DNA from: Lentzea nigeriaca | GTDB taxonomy: Bacteria; Actinomycetota; Actinomycetes; Mycobacteriales; Pseudonocardiaceae | Assembly: GCF_016907955.1 (NCBI RefSeq) | Contig: NZ_JAFBCX010000024.1 | Location: 1-64,000 of the forward strand | Direction: 5' to 3' | DNA: 64,000 nucleotides | In this document: piece after piece, positions 52,976 to 60,760 of the stretch | Layout of the letters: every line of letters starts with the position of its first letter | Numbering within the stretch: position 1 is the stretch's first letter | Translations under genes and position numbers: made by a program | Notes under the pieces: model-generated | What the model was told of the DNA's origin: nothing | The model's input: the letters and a program-made list of their open reading frames with translations, nothing else | Database searches by the model: none

Positions 52976-53728
52976 ATGACCTACACGCCGTCCACGCAGC
53001 ACACCTCCGTACCGGCACCGCGCGGAGTGCCCGACCGGCACATCAACGCGGTGCGCCAGGCGACGGACGTGCTGTACGAGGTCGTCGAGGAGCTGGACCA
53101 GGCCGCCGTGCGCGGTCCGAGCCTGCTGCCCGGCTGGACCCGCGGACACGTCATCACCCACCTCGCGCGCAACGCGGACGCGCTGGTGAACCTACTCACC
53201 TGGGCGCGCACCGGGGTCGAGCACCAGGCGTACGCGTCGCGCGCCGATCGCGACGCCGACATCGAGGAGGGTTCGCGCCGCCACCTGCAGCTGATGCGCG
53301 CCGACCTCGACGCCGCGTGCGTGCGGTTCGACACCGCGTGCCGCGAGATGCCGGCGCATTCGTGGCGCTCCGAGGTCACGGCGCCGAAGGGCCAGCCGAT
53401 CCCGGCGTCCCAGGTGCCGCTGTTCCGCCTGCGCGAGGTGTGGATCCACCTCATCGACCTCGACCACGGCATCGGGTTCGAGGACCTGCCGAGCGACTTC
53501 GTCGACGAGTTCCTCGACGACGCCGTGAAGCAGTTCGAGGGCAGGGTCGACCCGTTCAGCGTCGAGGTGACCCTGCCCGACGGCAGTCAGCGCATCTGGA
53601 CCGTCAACGGCCCCGCCAGCCGCAACTCGGTGAGCGGATCCGCCAGCGCCGTCCTGGGCTGGCTGACCGGCAGGACCGGCGGTGCCGGCCTGCGCGGTGA
53701 GCTGCCCGAACTGCCCGACTGGATCTGA
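52976..53728 (+). CDS. Mycothiol-dependent maleylpyruvate isomerase-family protein
   Basis: The 250-residue DinB/MDMPI-fold protein has LLPGWTRGHVITHLARNADAL with metal ligand H62, and E154-x3-H158 in LREVWIHLIDLDHG. These three ligands match the zinc site of the corynebacterial isomerase. Its C-terminal domain (about 185-250) is of the SCP2/MDMPI type. The enzyme uses mycothiol to isomerise maleylpyruvate or act on similar substrates. The last 142 bp overlap the convergent acyltransferase gene. Confidence 0.86.
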   Translation: MTYTPSTQHTSVPAPRGVPDRHINAVRQATDVLYEVVEELDQAAVRGPSLLPGWTRGHVITHLARNADALVNLLTWARTGVEHQAYASRADRDADIEEGSRRHLQLMRADLDAACVRFDTACREMPAHSWRSEVTAPKGQPIPASQVPLFRLREVWIHLIDLDHGIGFEDLPSDFVDEFLDDAVKQFEGRVDPFSVEVTLPDGSQRIWTVNGPASRNSVSGSASAVLGWLTGRTGGAGLRGELPELPDWI

Positions 53729-54735
53729 GTGAGCAACCGGTACGCGGGCCGTTCGACGAACTTCGTCATCAGCCAGCCCAGCACCAGCGCCGAGGCGAGG
53801 AAACCGGCGATCAGCCACCAGGACCGCAGCCCAAAGGCGTGCATGCGGTCCATCACCACGGTGCCGATCTGCTGGTGCACGAGGTACACCCCGTACGAGA
53901 TGCCCGCGAGCCACGTGACCGGTTTGGCGATCGGCGCGAAAAACACCCAATCGGGTCCAGCGGCCGCGGCGCACACCAGGAGGAGCAGCACGCCGAAGCC
54001 GAGCGTAGAACCGTACTCGGTGGTGTGAATCGCCTGGGCCATCAGTGTGGCGACGAGCAGCGCGGTGAGGTGCGGGGTGCTCATCCGCTGCTTGTGCCAC
54101 AACCAGATCGCGATGCCGGCGGCGAACAGCTGCGCCCTGTGCAGCGCGAAACCGTTGTAGACCACGAAAAGCGTGTGCGAGTGGTCCAGCAACGGCCGCA
54201 GCAGCAGCGGTGTGACGATGAGCGCCCACAGGAAGACCCGGAGCTTCCTGCCCCGCATCCGCTTGACGAGCACGGCAGCGGCGATGAACGCCGCGATCTG
54301 CACCGGCACGGTCCAGTACGCGAAGTCGACGATGTTGACGTCGGGGAACCACTGGTTGACCAGCAGCAGGTTGTAGACGACATCTCTGCCGTCGAGCTGA
54401 CTCCACCCCTCAGGCGCGATCCACCGCTGCACGGCGTATGTCAGCAGCACGGCCGCCATGTACGCCGGCAACAGGCGCGCGAGTCTTCTCCACAGGAATC
54501 GCCCCGGCGTGCCGCTGTTGAGCGAGGCGCAGGCGAAGAAGGCCGAGATGACCATCAACGTGCTGGCGCCCATCGACATCGGGAAGTGGAACGGCAGCGG
54601 CCCGAGATCGGGGTGGCTGCTGACGCTCGTGAGCGTGGCGTGGTGGAGCAACACGCACCCGATGGCGACGACCCGGAGGACGTCCCAGCTGACCCTGCGG
54701 GCAGTCCGGGGCTTTTGTCGTTGCGCTGGAATCAC
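53587..54735 (-). CDS. Acyltransferase-3 family membrane protein
   Basis: The 382-residue integral membrane acyltransferase (OafA/WecH type) has about 10 helices, the N-terminal WDVLRVVAIGCVLLHHATL carrying the family's histidine, and a later GISYGVYLVHQQIG motif near the C-terminus. It would O-acylate a cell-surface glycan or polyketide sugar. The last ~45 residues after the final helix (SGSSGSSPRRPAPP onwards) are encoded antisense to the MDMPI gene and look like an accidental extension. ATG at 54735 gives the standard N-terminus. Confidence 0.85.
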   Translation of the reverse strand: MIPAQRQKPRTARRVSWDVLRVVAIGCVLLHHATLTSVSSHPDLGPLPFHFPMSMGASTLMVISAFFACASLNSGTPGRFLWRRLARLLPAYMAAVLLTYAVQRWIAPEGWSQLDGRDVVYNLLLVNQWFPDVNIVDFAYWTVPVQIAAFIAAAVLVKRMRGRKLRVFLWALIVTPLLLRPLLDHSHTLFVVYNGFALHRAQLFAAGIAIWLWHKQRMSTPHLTALLVATLMAQAIHTTEYGSTLGFGVLLLLVCAAAAGPDWVFFAPIAKPVTWLAGISYGVYLVHQQIGTVVMDRMHAFGLRSWWLIAGFLASALVLGWLMTKFVERPAYRLLTQIQSGSSGSSPRRPAPPVLPVSQPRTALADPLTELRLAGPLTVQMR

Positions 54736-54830
54736 GAGAGGTGGGGACCTGTTCGTTGGTTCTTTCGGCGTACTCGGGGGTCGGAGCTTGATCCTTACTT
54801 ACCCTATGAGTGAGACCTGTATGCAACCTG

Positions 54831-54851
54831 AAGGTGTGCGTTGCGCACCTT
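54831..54851. promoter_or_regulatory. Inverted repeat upstream of the metallo-beta-lactamase gene
   Basis: AAGGTGTGC and GCGCACCTT form a near-perfect 9-bp inverted repeat (one mismatch) around GTT. It ends 8 bp before a TACCGT -10-like element (54860..54865) that is itself 8 bp before the GTG start, so the repeat is well placed for an operator and the transcript would be nearly leaderless. Confidence 0.4.
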
Positions 54852-54873
54852 CGAGCGACTACCGTCTGCCACC

Positions 54874-55551
54874 GTGGACGTACTCGAGAACTACACCGGA
54901 CACGTTGAGCCGAACGGCCCCGCGGCCCGCCGCACCCTGGCCGCGCTGACCATCACGAAGATCTCCGTCGGACCGATGGACAACAACGCCTACCTGCTCG
55001 TTTGTCGGTCCACGAACGAGGCGTTGCTCATCGACGCAGCCAACGACTACGAGCGCCTGTCCGACCTGCTCGGTCACATCCCGAACCGCCCCCGGCTGCG
55101 CACGATCGTGACAACGCACCAGCACGCCGATCACTGGCAGGCGCTGGGAGCCCTGGCCGGCGCCCACGGCTCGAACACCGTCGCCCACGAACTCGACGCC
55201 GCCGTCCTGCCCGTCCCACCGGACGTCCTGGTGGACCACGGCGACACCATCAACGTGGGAGAAGTCCCGCTCTCGATCATCCACCTGCGCGGCCACACCC
55301 CGGGCTCCATCGCCGTCCTCTACGACGACCCGGAGGGCCACCCGCACCTCTTCACCGGAGATTCACTCTTTCCGGGGGGTGTGGGAAAGACCACGTCGCC
55401 GGACAACTTCGCCTCGCTGATCAACGACGTGGAGGACCGCCTGTTCGCCGTCCTGCCCGACGACACCTGGTTCTACCCCGGCCACGGCGACGACTCGACG
55501 CTGGGCAAGGAACGCCCCTCGCTCGCGGAATGGCGCGCCCGCGGCTGGTGA
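54874..55551 (+). CDS. Metallo-beta-lactamase-fold hydrolase (glyoxalase II-like)
   Basis: The 225-residue product has the metal motif H82-x-H84-x-D86-H87 in THQHADHW, then H141 (RGHTPG), D163 (TGDSLF) and H204 (YPGHGDD), a full binuclear zinc set. Such enzymes cleave thioesters or esters, possibly mycothiol esters. GTG at 54874 gives the usual N-terminus (VDVLENYTGH); an upstream TTG at 54841 is less likely. The final 192 bp, from the D163 codon onward, is duplicated downstream. Confidence 0.87.
   Translation: MDVLENYTGHVEPNGPAARRTLAALTITKISVGPMDNNAYLLVCRSTNEALLIDAANDYERLSDLLGHIPNRPRLRTIVTTHQHADHWQALGALAGAHGSNTVAHELDAAVLPVPPDVLVDHGDTINVGEVPLSIIHLRGHTPGSIAVLYDDPEGHPHLFTGDSLFPGGVGKTTSPDNFASLINDVEDRLFAVLPDDTWFYPGHGDDSTLGKERPSLAEWRARGW
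55360..55551 (+). repeat. 192-bp direct repeat, copy 1
   Basis: The 3' part of the metallo-beta-lactamase gene (D163 codon to stop) recurs at 56131..56322. By eye the copies differ at about nine positions, roughly 95% identity, without length change. Confidence 0.9.
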
Positions 55552-56130
55552 GCTGAACATGTCCACGCACACGCCCGCGATCCAACGGCCAATCCGGGGT
55601 TGAAGCGGATGGCGCCGAGAGCTGAACGTTGATGCCCTCGGACATGGCGTGCTTCCGCAGGTGGATTCATGTCGTCGAACATGAAATGTGGTGCGCTTGC
55701 ACTACGGGAAGGTTCCGCCGAGCAAGCGTCCCACTCGCCATCACCCTGTCGACCAGATGACCACGCAGATACCGTCCAGATGACCACTGATCTTGCTTGT
55801 ACGGCACACTGGTTCAGGAGCAGGTGCGGTGATGCAGATGTTCACCGCCAGTAGAGCGTCGCGGCTTGGTTGTGCTCCGTTGAGTCGGGCAGGGGGCTGG
55901 GCGGTCTGGGGCTCGTCACCGAAAGCCCGGATGGTCGCGCTCTCATGCACGTCGCTGCCGAGATGGCGGTAGAGAAATGCCGACGCAAACGTTTGCTGAT
56001 CACCCCAGCTGCTGCCAACCGTGCAGTCGGCAGCCATGAGAGCGCGATCTTCATGATCGAAGCGCGGCTGCCTGCCGGCATCACTCTCACTGTCACATCC
56101 CAAGCGATAGCTGCGACACGCTACTCGCAT
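55552..56130. other. Non-coding insert between the two repeat copies
   Basis: This 579-bp stretch separates the repeat copies and has lower GC and poor codon structure. The plus-strand ORF from 55870 to 56322 (150 codons) joins its sequence in frame to repeat copy 2; minus-strand ORFs (for example 55842..56096) lack family resemblance. It may be the remnant of an inserted element or rearranged DNA. No transposase motif was recognised. Confidence 0.45.
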
Positions 56131-56322
56131 GATTCACTCTTTCCGGGGTGTGCGGGAAAGACCACGTCGCCGGACAACTTCGTCTCGCTGATCAACGACG
56201 TGGAGGACCGCCTGTTCGCCGTCCTGCCCGACGACACCTGGTTCTACCCCGGCCACGGCGACGACTCGACGCTCGGCAAGGAGCGCCCCTCGTTGGCGGA
56301 GTGGCGCGCCCGCGGCTGGTGA
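56131..56322 (+). pseudogene. Duplicated 3' fragment of the metallo-beta-lactamase gene (repeat copy 2)
   Basis: The 192 bp code for the final 63 residues of the upstream hydrolase (DSLFPG to RARGW and stop) with a few substitutions. It lacks the HxHxDH motif and cannot be active. The clear terminator hairpin lies after this copy and none follows copy 1. This suggests that copy 2 holds the original gene end and that the insert came with a duplication. Confidence 0.8.
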
Positions 56323-56333
56323 CCCCTGAACGC

Positions 56334-56372
56334 GGTGTGGCTCCCTGACCAGGTGCTGCCGGGGGCCACACC
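56334..56372 (+). terminator. Terminator after repeat copy 2
   Basis: GGTGTGGC (56334..56341) pairs with GCCACACC (56365..56372), and the stem can be extended by CCC/GGG. It lies 12 bp past the stop of the duplicated fragment. Confidence 0.55.
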
Positions 56373-56463
56373 AGTCGAATTCACTCGTCCGGCGGGCCAC
56401 ACGCCGGTTCACCGCCCCGCATGATCGAAGTCGTCCGCGATGCCACTGCGGAAAGGGCGGGGA

Positions 56464-57564
56464 ATGTCCTTCAGGCCTTTGGTCGCGATGAAGAGCAAGA
56501 TGGGCGAATTCGAATCTCTCCGGCACCTCACCGATCGAGCAGACTCCACACCGCGAGTCATCATTGAACTGCTCGACTCCGTTCAGCCAGAAGGTCGCGG
56601 GCAACTCCTGCACGCACTGGTCGAAGCCGCCGTGCAGATGGCAATGCGCCGCCAACCTGTATGGATTGACACACACCTGCTGAGCCCTGCGGCTGCGATC
56701 TCGCGGTATCCAGGCGGACCTTTCGAACACCTCGACAATCGAATCGAAGCCACGCTGTTCGACAAGCTCGGCCTGTTCGCTCCGGATGTCCCGGCCTTCA
56801 TCCCCGTCATCTCCGCATCAGCGTCAGACGACCAACTCAGAGGGATCGCACTGCTCCAGGAGCACCGGCCACGACCGATCGTGATTCGGTTTCAGGAACT
56901 CCAGTTCTCCGAACGCCGGCTCGACGACCACCTGCGACGCATCGCCGGCGGGGCGCGAGTCGACGACAATCCGGTGCATGCGGTCATCGACCTGGGCCAC
57001 GTGGAAACCGTTCACCCACGCCGGCTGACCCTGACGCTGGCGCTCGCCAGGATGCTGACCGATCGACTCGGCCCGGCTTCGACGACTCTTCTCGCCGGTT
57101 CGATACCTGCCGACAGGCACGGTTTCGTGACGGCTGTCCGAGACCGGCCCGAAGTCCTCCTGTGGCGCGAGGTCGCGCGAGGAGTGAGCGGAGCAGAGAT
57201 CAACTACGGCGACTACGGGGTGGTGCACCCCAATCCCCCGGCACCAGGTCCCCCAGGACCACGCACCATCAACCCGTACCTGTACTACACGGTGCCCAAC
57301 TCCGTGATCGCGATGCGCCGGCAACTCCGCAAGGAGGACGGCAAGGTCGCGAAGGGCGCGGCCGGCGAGGCCTTCACGGACCTGGCTGACGAACTCGTGG
57401 CGCGGCCGGAGTTCGCCGGCAGCGGTTACTCGTGGGGCGATCGTGAACTGTTGGGATGCCGACGAGGAGGCGGGCGGACCGCGAACAGGGTTTCACGCTG
57501 GGTCGCGATCGCCATGTCGCACCATCTGGAGCATCTCGCCCAGCGAGGGCCGTCGGAGCTGTGA
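56464..57564 (+). CDS. Beta-family protein (phage T4 Beta-type)
   Basis: The 366-residue soluble protein opens with FRPLVAMKSKMGEFESLRHL followed by RVIIELLDS, the hallmark layout of the Beta family named after a phage T4 protein. Family members are seen in phages and accessory islands, but no activity is established. ATG at 56464 follows GGGCGGGGA; an upstream in-frame ATG at 56440 exists. Codon use is less GC-biased than the neighbours, suggesting transfer. It stands between the repeat region and the amidase locus. Confidence 0.65.
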   Translation: MSFRPLVAMKSKMGEFESLRHLTDRADSTPRVIIELLDSVQPEGRGQLLHALVEAAVQMAMRRQPVWIDTHLLSPAAAISRYPGGPFEHLDNRIEATLFDKLGLFAPDVPAFIPVISASASDDQLRGIALLQEHRPRPIVIRFQELQFSERRLDDHLRRIAGGARVDDNPVHAVIDLGHVETVHPRRLTLTLALARMLTDRLGPASTTLLAGSIPADRHGFVTAVRDRPEVLLWREVARGVSGAEINYGDYGVVHPNPPAPGPPGPRTINPYLYYTVPNSVIAMRRQLRKEDGKVAKGAAGEAFTDLADELVARPEFAGSGYSWGDRELLGCRRGGGRTANRVSRWVAIAMSHHLEHLAQRGPSEL

Positions 57565-57596
57565 CAACCGCACCGAAGAACCACACGTCGAGTCCG

Positions 57597-58181
57597 TCAT
57601 CCGGCGCGCACGTCCAGCAGGTCGAGGTAGCCGGTGGTCGTGCGCCACAGCGCGTCCGAGTACGGGGTGAGCTTGCCGGGACTCCAGCGGCGGTCGGTGT
57701 AGTCGCGGTTGGCTCGCCGCAACGCCCGCAGACTCACCGCGAGCTCGTCGTCGACCCGCTCGCCGAGCTCCTCCGGCGCCGGCGCCGGCGCCCTGACCAG
57801 TTCACCCGCGCCGTCGCTCACGGCGACCAGCGCTTCCTCGTTGATGCCGTCGGCGGCGCTCCAGATCAACGCGGGTCGCTCGATGCGGTGATTCCACACG
57901 GGCGCGTCCTTGGATCGCCAGAACGCCTGAAACGGGTTGCGCGACAGCCGCGTGGAGTTGGCCCAGTGCTCGGCGCCACTAGGTTCGGTCAGCCACGGCA
58001 CCTCCTCCACCGGCAGGTCCGTGACCAGCGCGACCTCGATCACCTCGACGTCCTTCGGCACGTCGAGCAGCTCGCCGAAGACCCACAGCTCGACCACCTG
58101 GAACCGGAAGAACGAGGCAGGCAGCTCGCCGCACTTCTCGGCGAGCTCGGCCAGGTGGTGCACAGCACGAGTCCATTTCAC
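57597..58181 (-). CDS. DUF7711-like protein
   Basis: The 194-residue product begins VKWTRAVHHLAELAEKC, with later LWVFGELLDV, SRNPFQAFWRSKDAPVWNH and RRWSPGKLTPYSDALW. This pattern matches an uncharacterised actinobacterial family recalled as DUF7711. GTG at 58181 gives the family N-terminus; ATG at 58193 would overlap the divergent amidase start. It may share a regulatory region with the amidase. Confidence 0.7.
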   Translation of the reverse strand: MKWTRAVHHLAELAEKCGELPASFFRFQVVELWVFGELLDVPKDVEVIEVALVTDLPVEEVPWLTEPSGAEHWANSTRLSRNPFQAFWRSKDAPVWNHRIERPALIWSAADGINEEALVAVSDGAGELVRAPAPAPEELGERVDDELAVSLRALRRANRDYTDRRWSPGKLTPYSDALWRTTTGYLDLLDVRAG

Positions 58182-58191
58182 GGGGTGGATC

Positions 58192-59127
58192 ATGCCTGAC
58201 CTGGTTCGCGAGGCCTTGGCCCGGCTCGACCGCGTGGAGCCGGTGCTCTGCGCCTTCCACACGGTCTACGAGTCGTTCAGGCCGGTCGACCCGTCCCTGC
58301 CTCTCGCGGGCATGCCCATCGCGGTGAAGCAGGGCGAGCGCCGCAGCCACCGCGAATGGTTGATGGCCCTCGGCTGCGTGCCCATCGGTCTGACCACCAC
58401 CCCCGATGGCAGCACCCCATGGCAGACGTGGGGCCGCAACTCTCGTGGCGTCACACGGAATCCGTGGAACCTCGACCGCACACCCGGCGGGTCGTCGGCC
58501 GGGTCGGCGGTCGCCGTCGCTTCGGGCGTCGTGCCGCTGGCCACGGGCGTCGACGGGGCGGGCTCGATCCGCATTCCTGCCGCGTGGTGCGGCGTGCTCG
58601 GCCTCAAGACCACGTCGGCCGAACGCGCCGCGGTCGGGGTCTTCACCCGTGATCCCGACCTGCTCGCGGTCTACCTCGGCACGTCGGAGGTCAGCTCTCC
58701 CACAGCGGTCTGGTCGCCGAACCTGGGATTCGCCGAGGTGGACGACGAGCAGCTGGAGATCGCCTGGCGAGCAGCGGCACCGTTGCGGCCGCGGCCGGTC
58801 GACCTGGTGCTGCCGGATCCCGCCGGGGACTGGTTCGCGAACCGCTGCGGCCCGAACCCGGTGCTGGACGAACTGTTCGAGACGGCGGACCTGTTGCTCA
58901 CCCCGACGACTCCTGGCCCGCCGCACGGGCACGACGGGCCGGGCTCGCGGATCAACACCGCGCTCACCTGGGCGTTCAACCTGAGCGGACACCCGGCGAT
59001 CAGCATCCCGGCGGGGTTCGACTCCGAGGGCCTGCCGGTCGGTCTGCAGGCCGTGGCGCGGCACGGACGGGAGGCGGATCTGGTTGCCGCCGCCCGTGCC
59101 GTTCTGACGTCCAATCGGGTGGTTTGA
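58192..59127 (+). CDS. Compact amidase-signature family protein
   Basis: The 311-residue product keeps the Ser-cisSer-Lys triad of amidase-signature enzymes: K46 (MPIAVKQG), S101 (PGGSSAGSA) and nucleophile S125 (DGAGSIRIPA), with the usual 24-residue serine spacing. It also keeps the C-terminal AFNLSGHPAISIPAGF and GLPVGLQ. Most family members have 450-500 residues; the central helical region is missing here, so substrate access must differ. ATG at 58192 overlaps, on the opposite strand, a possible start of the DUF7711-like gene. Confidence 0.85.
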   Translation: MPDLVREALARLDRVEPVLCAFHTVYESFRPVDPSLPLAGMPIAVKQGERRSHREWLMALGCVPIGLTTTPDGSTPWQTWGRNSRGVTRNPWNLDRTPGGSSAGSAVAVASGVVPLATGVDGAGSIRIPAAWCGVLGLKTTSAERAAVGVFTRDPDLLAVYLGTSEVSSPTAVWSPNLGFAEVDDEQLEIAWRAAAPLRPRPVDLVLPDPAGDWFANRCGPNPVLDELFETADLLLTPTTPGPPHGHDGPGSRINTALTWAFNLSGHPAISIPAGFDSEGLPVGLQAVARHGREADLVAAARAVLTSNRVV

Positions 59128-59162
59128 CCCCAATCCACCTCGTCGGTCACCGCGACTCCGCG

Positions 59163-59708
59163 CTAGGCCGCGATCGCCCGGACCGACCTCAGGGCCGACG
59201 CCCACGCCACGAGCTCGCCGAGCATGGCGTGGAGCTCCTCGTCGTGCTGCTGCAACCCTCCCTGCAGCGAGCCACGCCCCAACGCGACCTGCGTGCGCAC
59301 GGTCGCCACCTTCAGCTCCGCCAGCACAAGGCGCAGTTGCTCGACAGCGCGAAGGCCACCACCTCCGCCCAGGCTCACGAACCCGGCGGCCTTGTCGTTC
59401 CACTCCGCGTACAGGTAGTCCAGGGCGTTCTTCAGCACAGCCGGGAACGAGTGGTTGTACTCGGGCGTGATGAACACGAAGCCGTCATAGGACGCCACGA
59501 CCGATGCCCAGGCCCGTGTGTGGTCGTGCGCGTACTCGCCGAAGAGTGCGGGAACCGGTTCGTCGAGGAACGGCAGGTTCACGTCCGCCAGGTCGATGAG
59601 CTCGAACGACGCGTCGCCGCGCGCGTTGGCGACGTCCAGGACCCACCGCGCCACGGCCTCGGATCGGCGGCCCGGACGCGTGCTCCCCAAGATCACTGCA
59701 ATTCGCAT
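59163..59708 (-). CDS. NADPH-dependent FMN reductase
   Basis: The 181-residue flavodoxin-fold protein has the FMN phosphate loop ILGSTRPGRRSEAVARW (6-22), DLADVNLPF, and the flavin-contact region FITPEYNHSFPAVLKNALDYL, followed by SLGGGGGLRAVEQLR. It reduces FMN, quinones or azo compounds with NADPH. It diverges from a TetR gene across twin operators, so it is probably induced by an electrophile or quinone sensed by that repressor. Confidence 0.92.
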   Translation of the reverse strand: MRIAVILGSTRPGRRSEAVARWVLDVANARGDASFELIDLADVNLPFLDEPVPALFGEYAHDHTRAWASVVASYDGFVFITPEYNHSFPAVLKNALDYLYAEWNDKAAGFVSLGGGGGLRAVEQLRLVLAELKVATVRTQVALGRGSLQGGLQQHDEELHAMLGELVAWASALRSVRAIAA

Positions 59709-59718
59709 GGCAGCCAAA

Positions 59719-59757
59719 GTACAACGCTCGTGGTACTTAGTGCAACGACCGTTGTAC
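59719..59757. promoter_or_regulatory. Twin TetR operators between FMN reductase and TetR genes
   Basis: GTACAACGCTCGTGGTAC (59719..59736) and GTGCAACGACCGTTGTAC (59740..59757) are 18-bp imperfect palindromes of consensus GTACAACG-NN-CGTTGTAC, one mismatch each. They start 21 bp apart, two helical turns, and begin 11 bp upstream of the reductase ATG. Confidence 0.75.
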
Positions 59758-59770
59758 TACGATCAATCCC

Positions 59771-60361
59771 ATGCGACCGGACAAGCGGCAGGCGATCCTG
59801 CGCGGGGCGTTGAGCGTGTTCGCCAGGGACGGCTACTCGCGCGCGAGCGTCGACACCATCGCCAAGGAGGCCGAGGTCTCGACGCGCACGCTCTACAACC
59901 ACTTCGCGGACAAGGCCGACCTGTTCCGCAACGTCATCCAGGCCAGCTCGGAGAAAGCGGCGCAGGACCAGATCGCGCTCATCGAGCGGCACTTCCACAA
60001 GGTCACGGACCTGGAGCAGGACCTCGTCGCATTCGGCAATGCCATGGCCGCCCAGCAGGGGCACGCCGAGCACTTCGCGCTGGTGCGGCAGATCAACGCG
60101 GAGCTCACCCACATCCCCGCCGAGGCGGTCGAGGCGTGGCAGGAGACCGGTCCGCGCAAGGTTCGACGAGCGCTGGCGGCGGAGCTGGAGAAGCTCGGCT
60201 TCAAGGACCCCGAGCGCGCTGCCCTCCACCTCATGGTGCTGACGCTGACCGGCGAGCCCAGCATCCGAGGCACGCGGCCGGACGAGGACGACATCGCGGC
60301 AGCTGTGCGTGTTTTCCTGCACGGGCATGATGTCGAGAACCGACGACGAGCAACGACATAG
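59771..60361 (+). CDS. TetR-family repressor
   Basis: The 196-residue product has a TetR N-domain (about 5-52, with RQAILRGALSVFARDGYSRA, then VDTIAKEAEVSTRTLYNHF) and a C-terminal AefR/TetR_C-type helical domain ending in VRVFLHGHDV. ATG at 59771 lies 13 bp after the second operator. It should repress itself and the divergent FMN reductase. Confidence 0.9.
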   Translation: MRPDKRQAILRGALSVFARDGYSRASVDTIAKEAEVSTRTLYNHFADKADLFRNVIQASSEKAAQDQIALIERHFHKVTDLEQDLVAFGNAMAAQQGHAEHFALVRQINAELTHIPAEAVEAWQETGPRKVRRALAAELEKLGFKDPERAALHLMVLTLTGEPSIRGTRPDEDDIAAAVRVFLHGHDVENRRRATT

Positions 60362-60365
60362 GGCT

Positions 60366-60749
60366 ATGGACACCGACGCGCGCGTTGACGACTACATCGC
60401 CGGACTTCCCGAGTGGCAGCAGGAGATCTGCCGCGAGGTCCGCCGGCTCGTCCACGAGGCCGACCCCGGCGTCGAGGAGACGATCAAGTTCACCAACCGG
60501 CCGTACTTCGTGCTGGACGGCAACATCTGCGCGTTGCTCGGCACCAAGGACCACGTGAACGTGATGCTCTACGACAAGGCGATCGTGCCGGACCCGCAGA
60601 ACATCATCACGAGCGGCCATGGCAACAAGACCGCGCGCATGATCTCCGTGTACCGCGACCAGCCGATCAACGCGCCGGCGCTGGTCGAAATGTTCCGCCA
60701 CATCATCGCCAACAACCGCCTGCGGAAGAGTGTCGGACCCCGTCGGTAA
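60366..60749 (+). CDS. DUF1801-family protein
   Basis: The 127-residue product belongs to the DUF1801/YdhG-like fold: DDYIAGLPEWQQEICREVRRL, EETIKFTNRPYFVLDGNICALLG, and a DHVNVMLYDKAI strand. Members are frequent in actinobacteria, with no established activity. ATG at 60366 lies 4 bp after the TetR gene, so the two may share a transcript. Confidence 0.83.
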   Translation: MDTDARVDDYIAGLPEWQQEICREVRRLVHEADPGVEETIKFTNRPYFVLDGNICALLGTKDHVNVMLYDKAIVPDPQNIITSGHGNKTARMISVYRDQPINAPALVEMFRHIIANNRLRKSVGPRR

Positions 60750-60760
60750 CCTCATGCCGC

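Noticed and set aside
55842..56096. 84-codon minus-strand ORF in the insert between the repeats
   Set aside because: No family resemblance and no ribosome site; probably chance.
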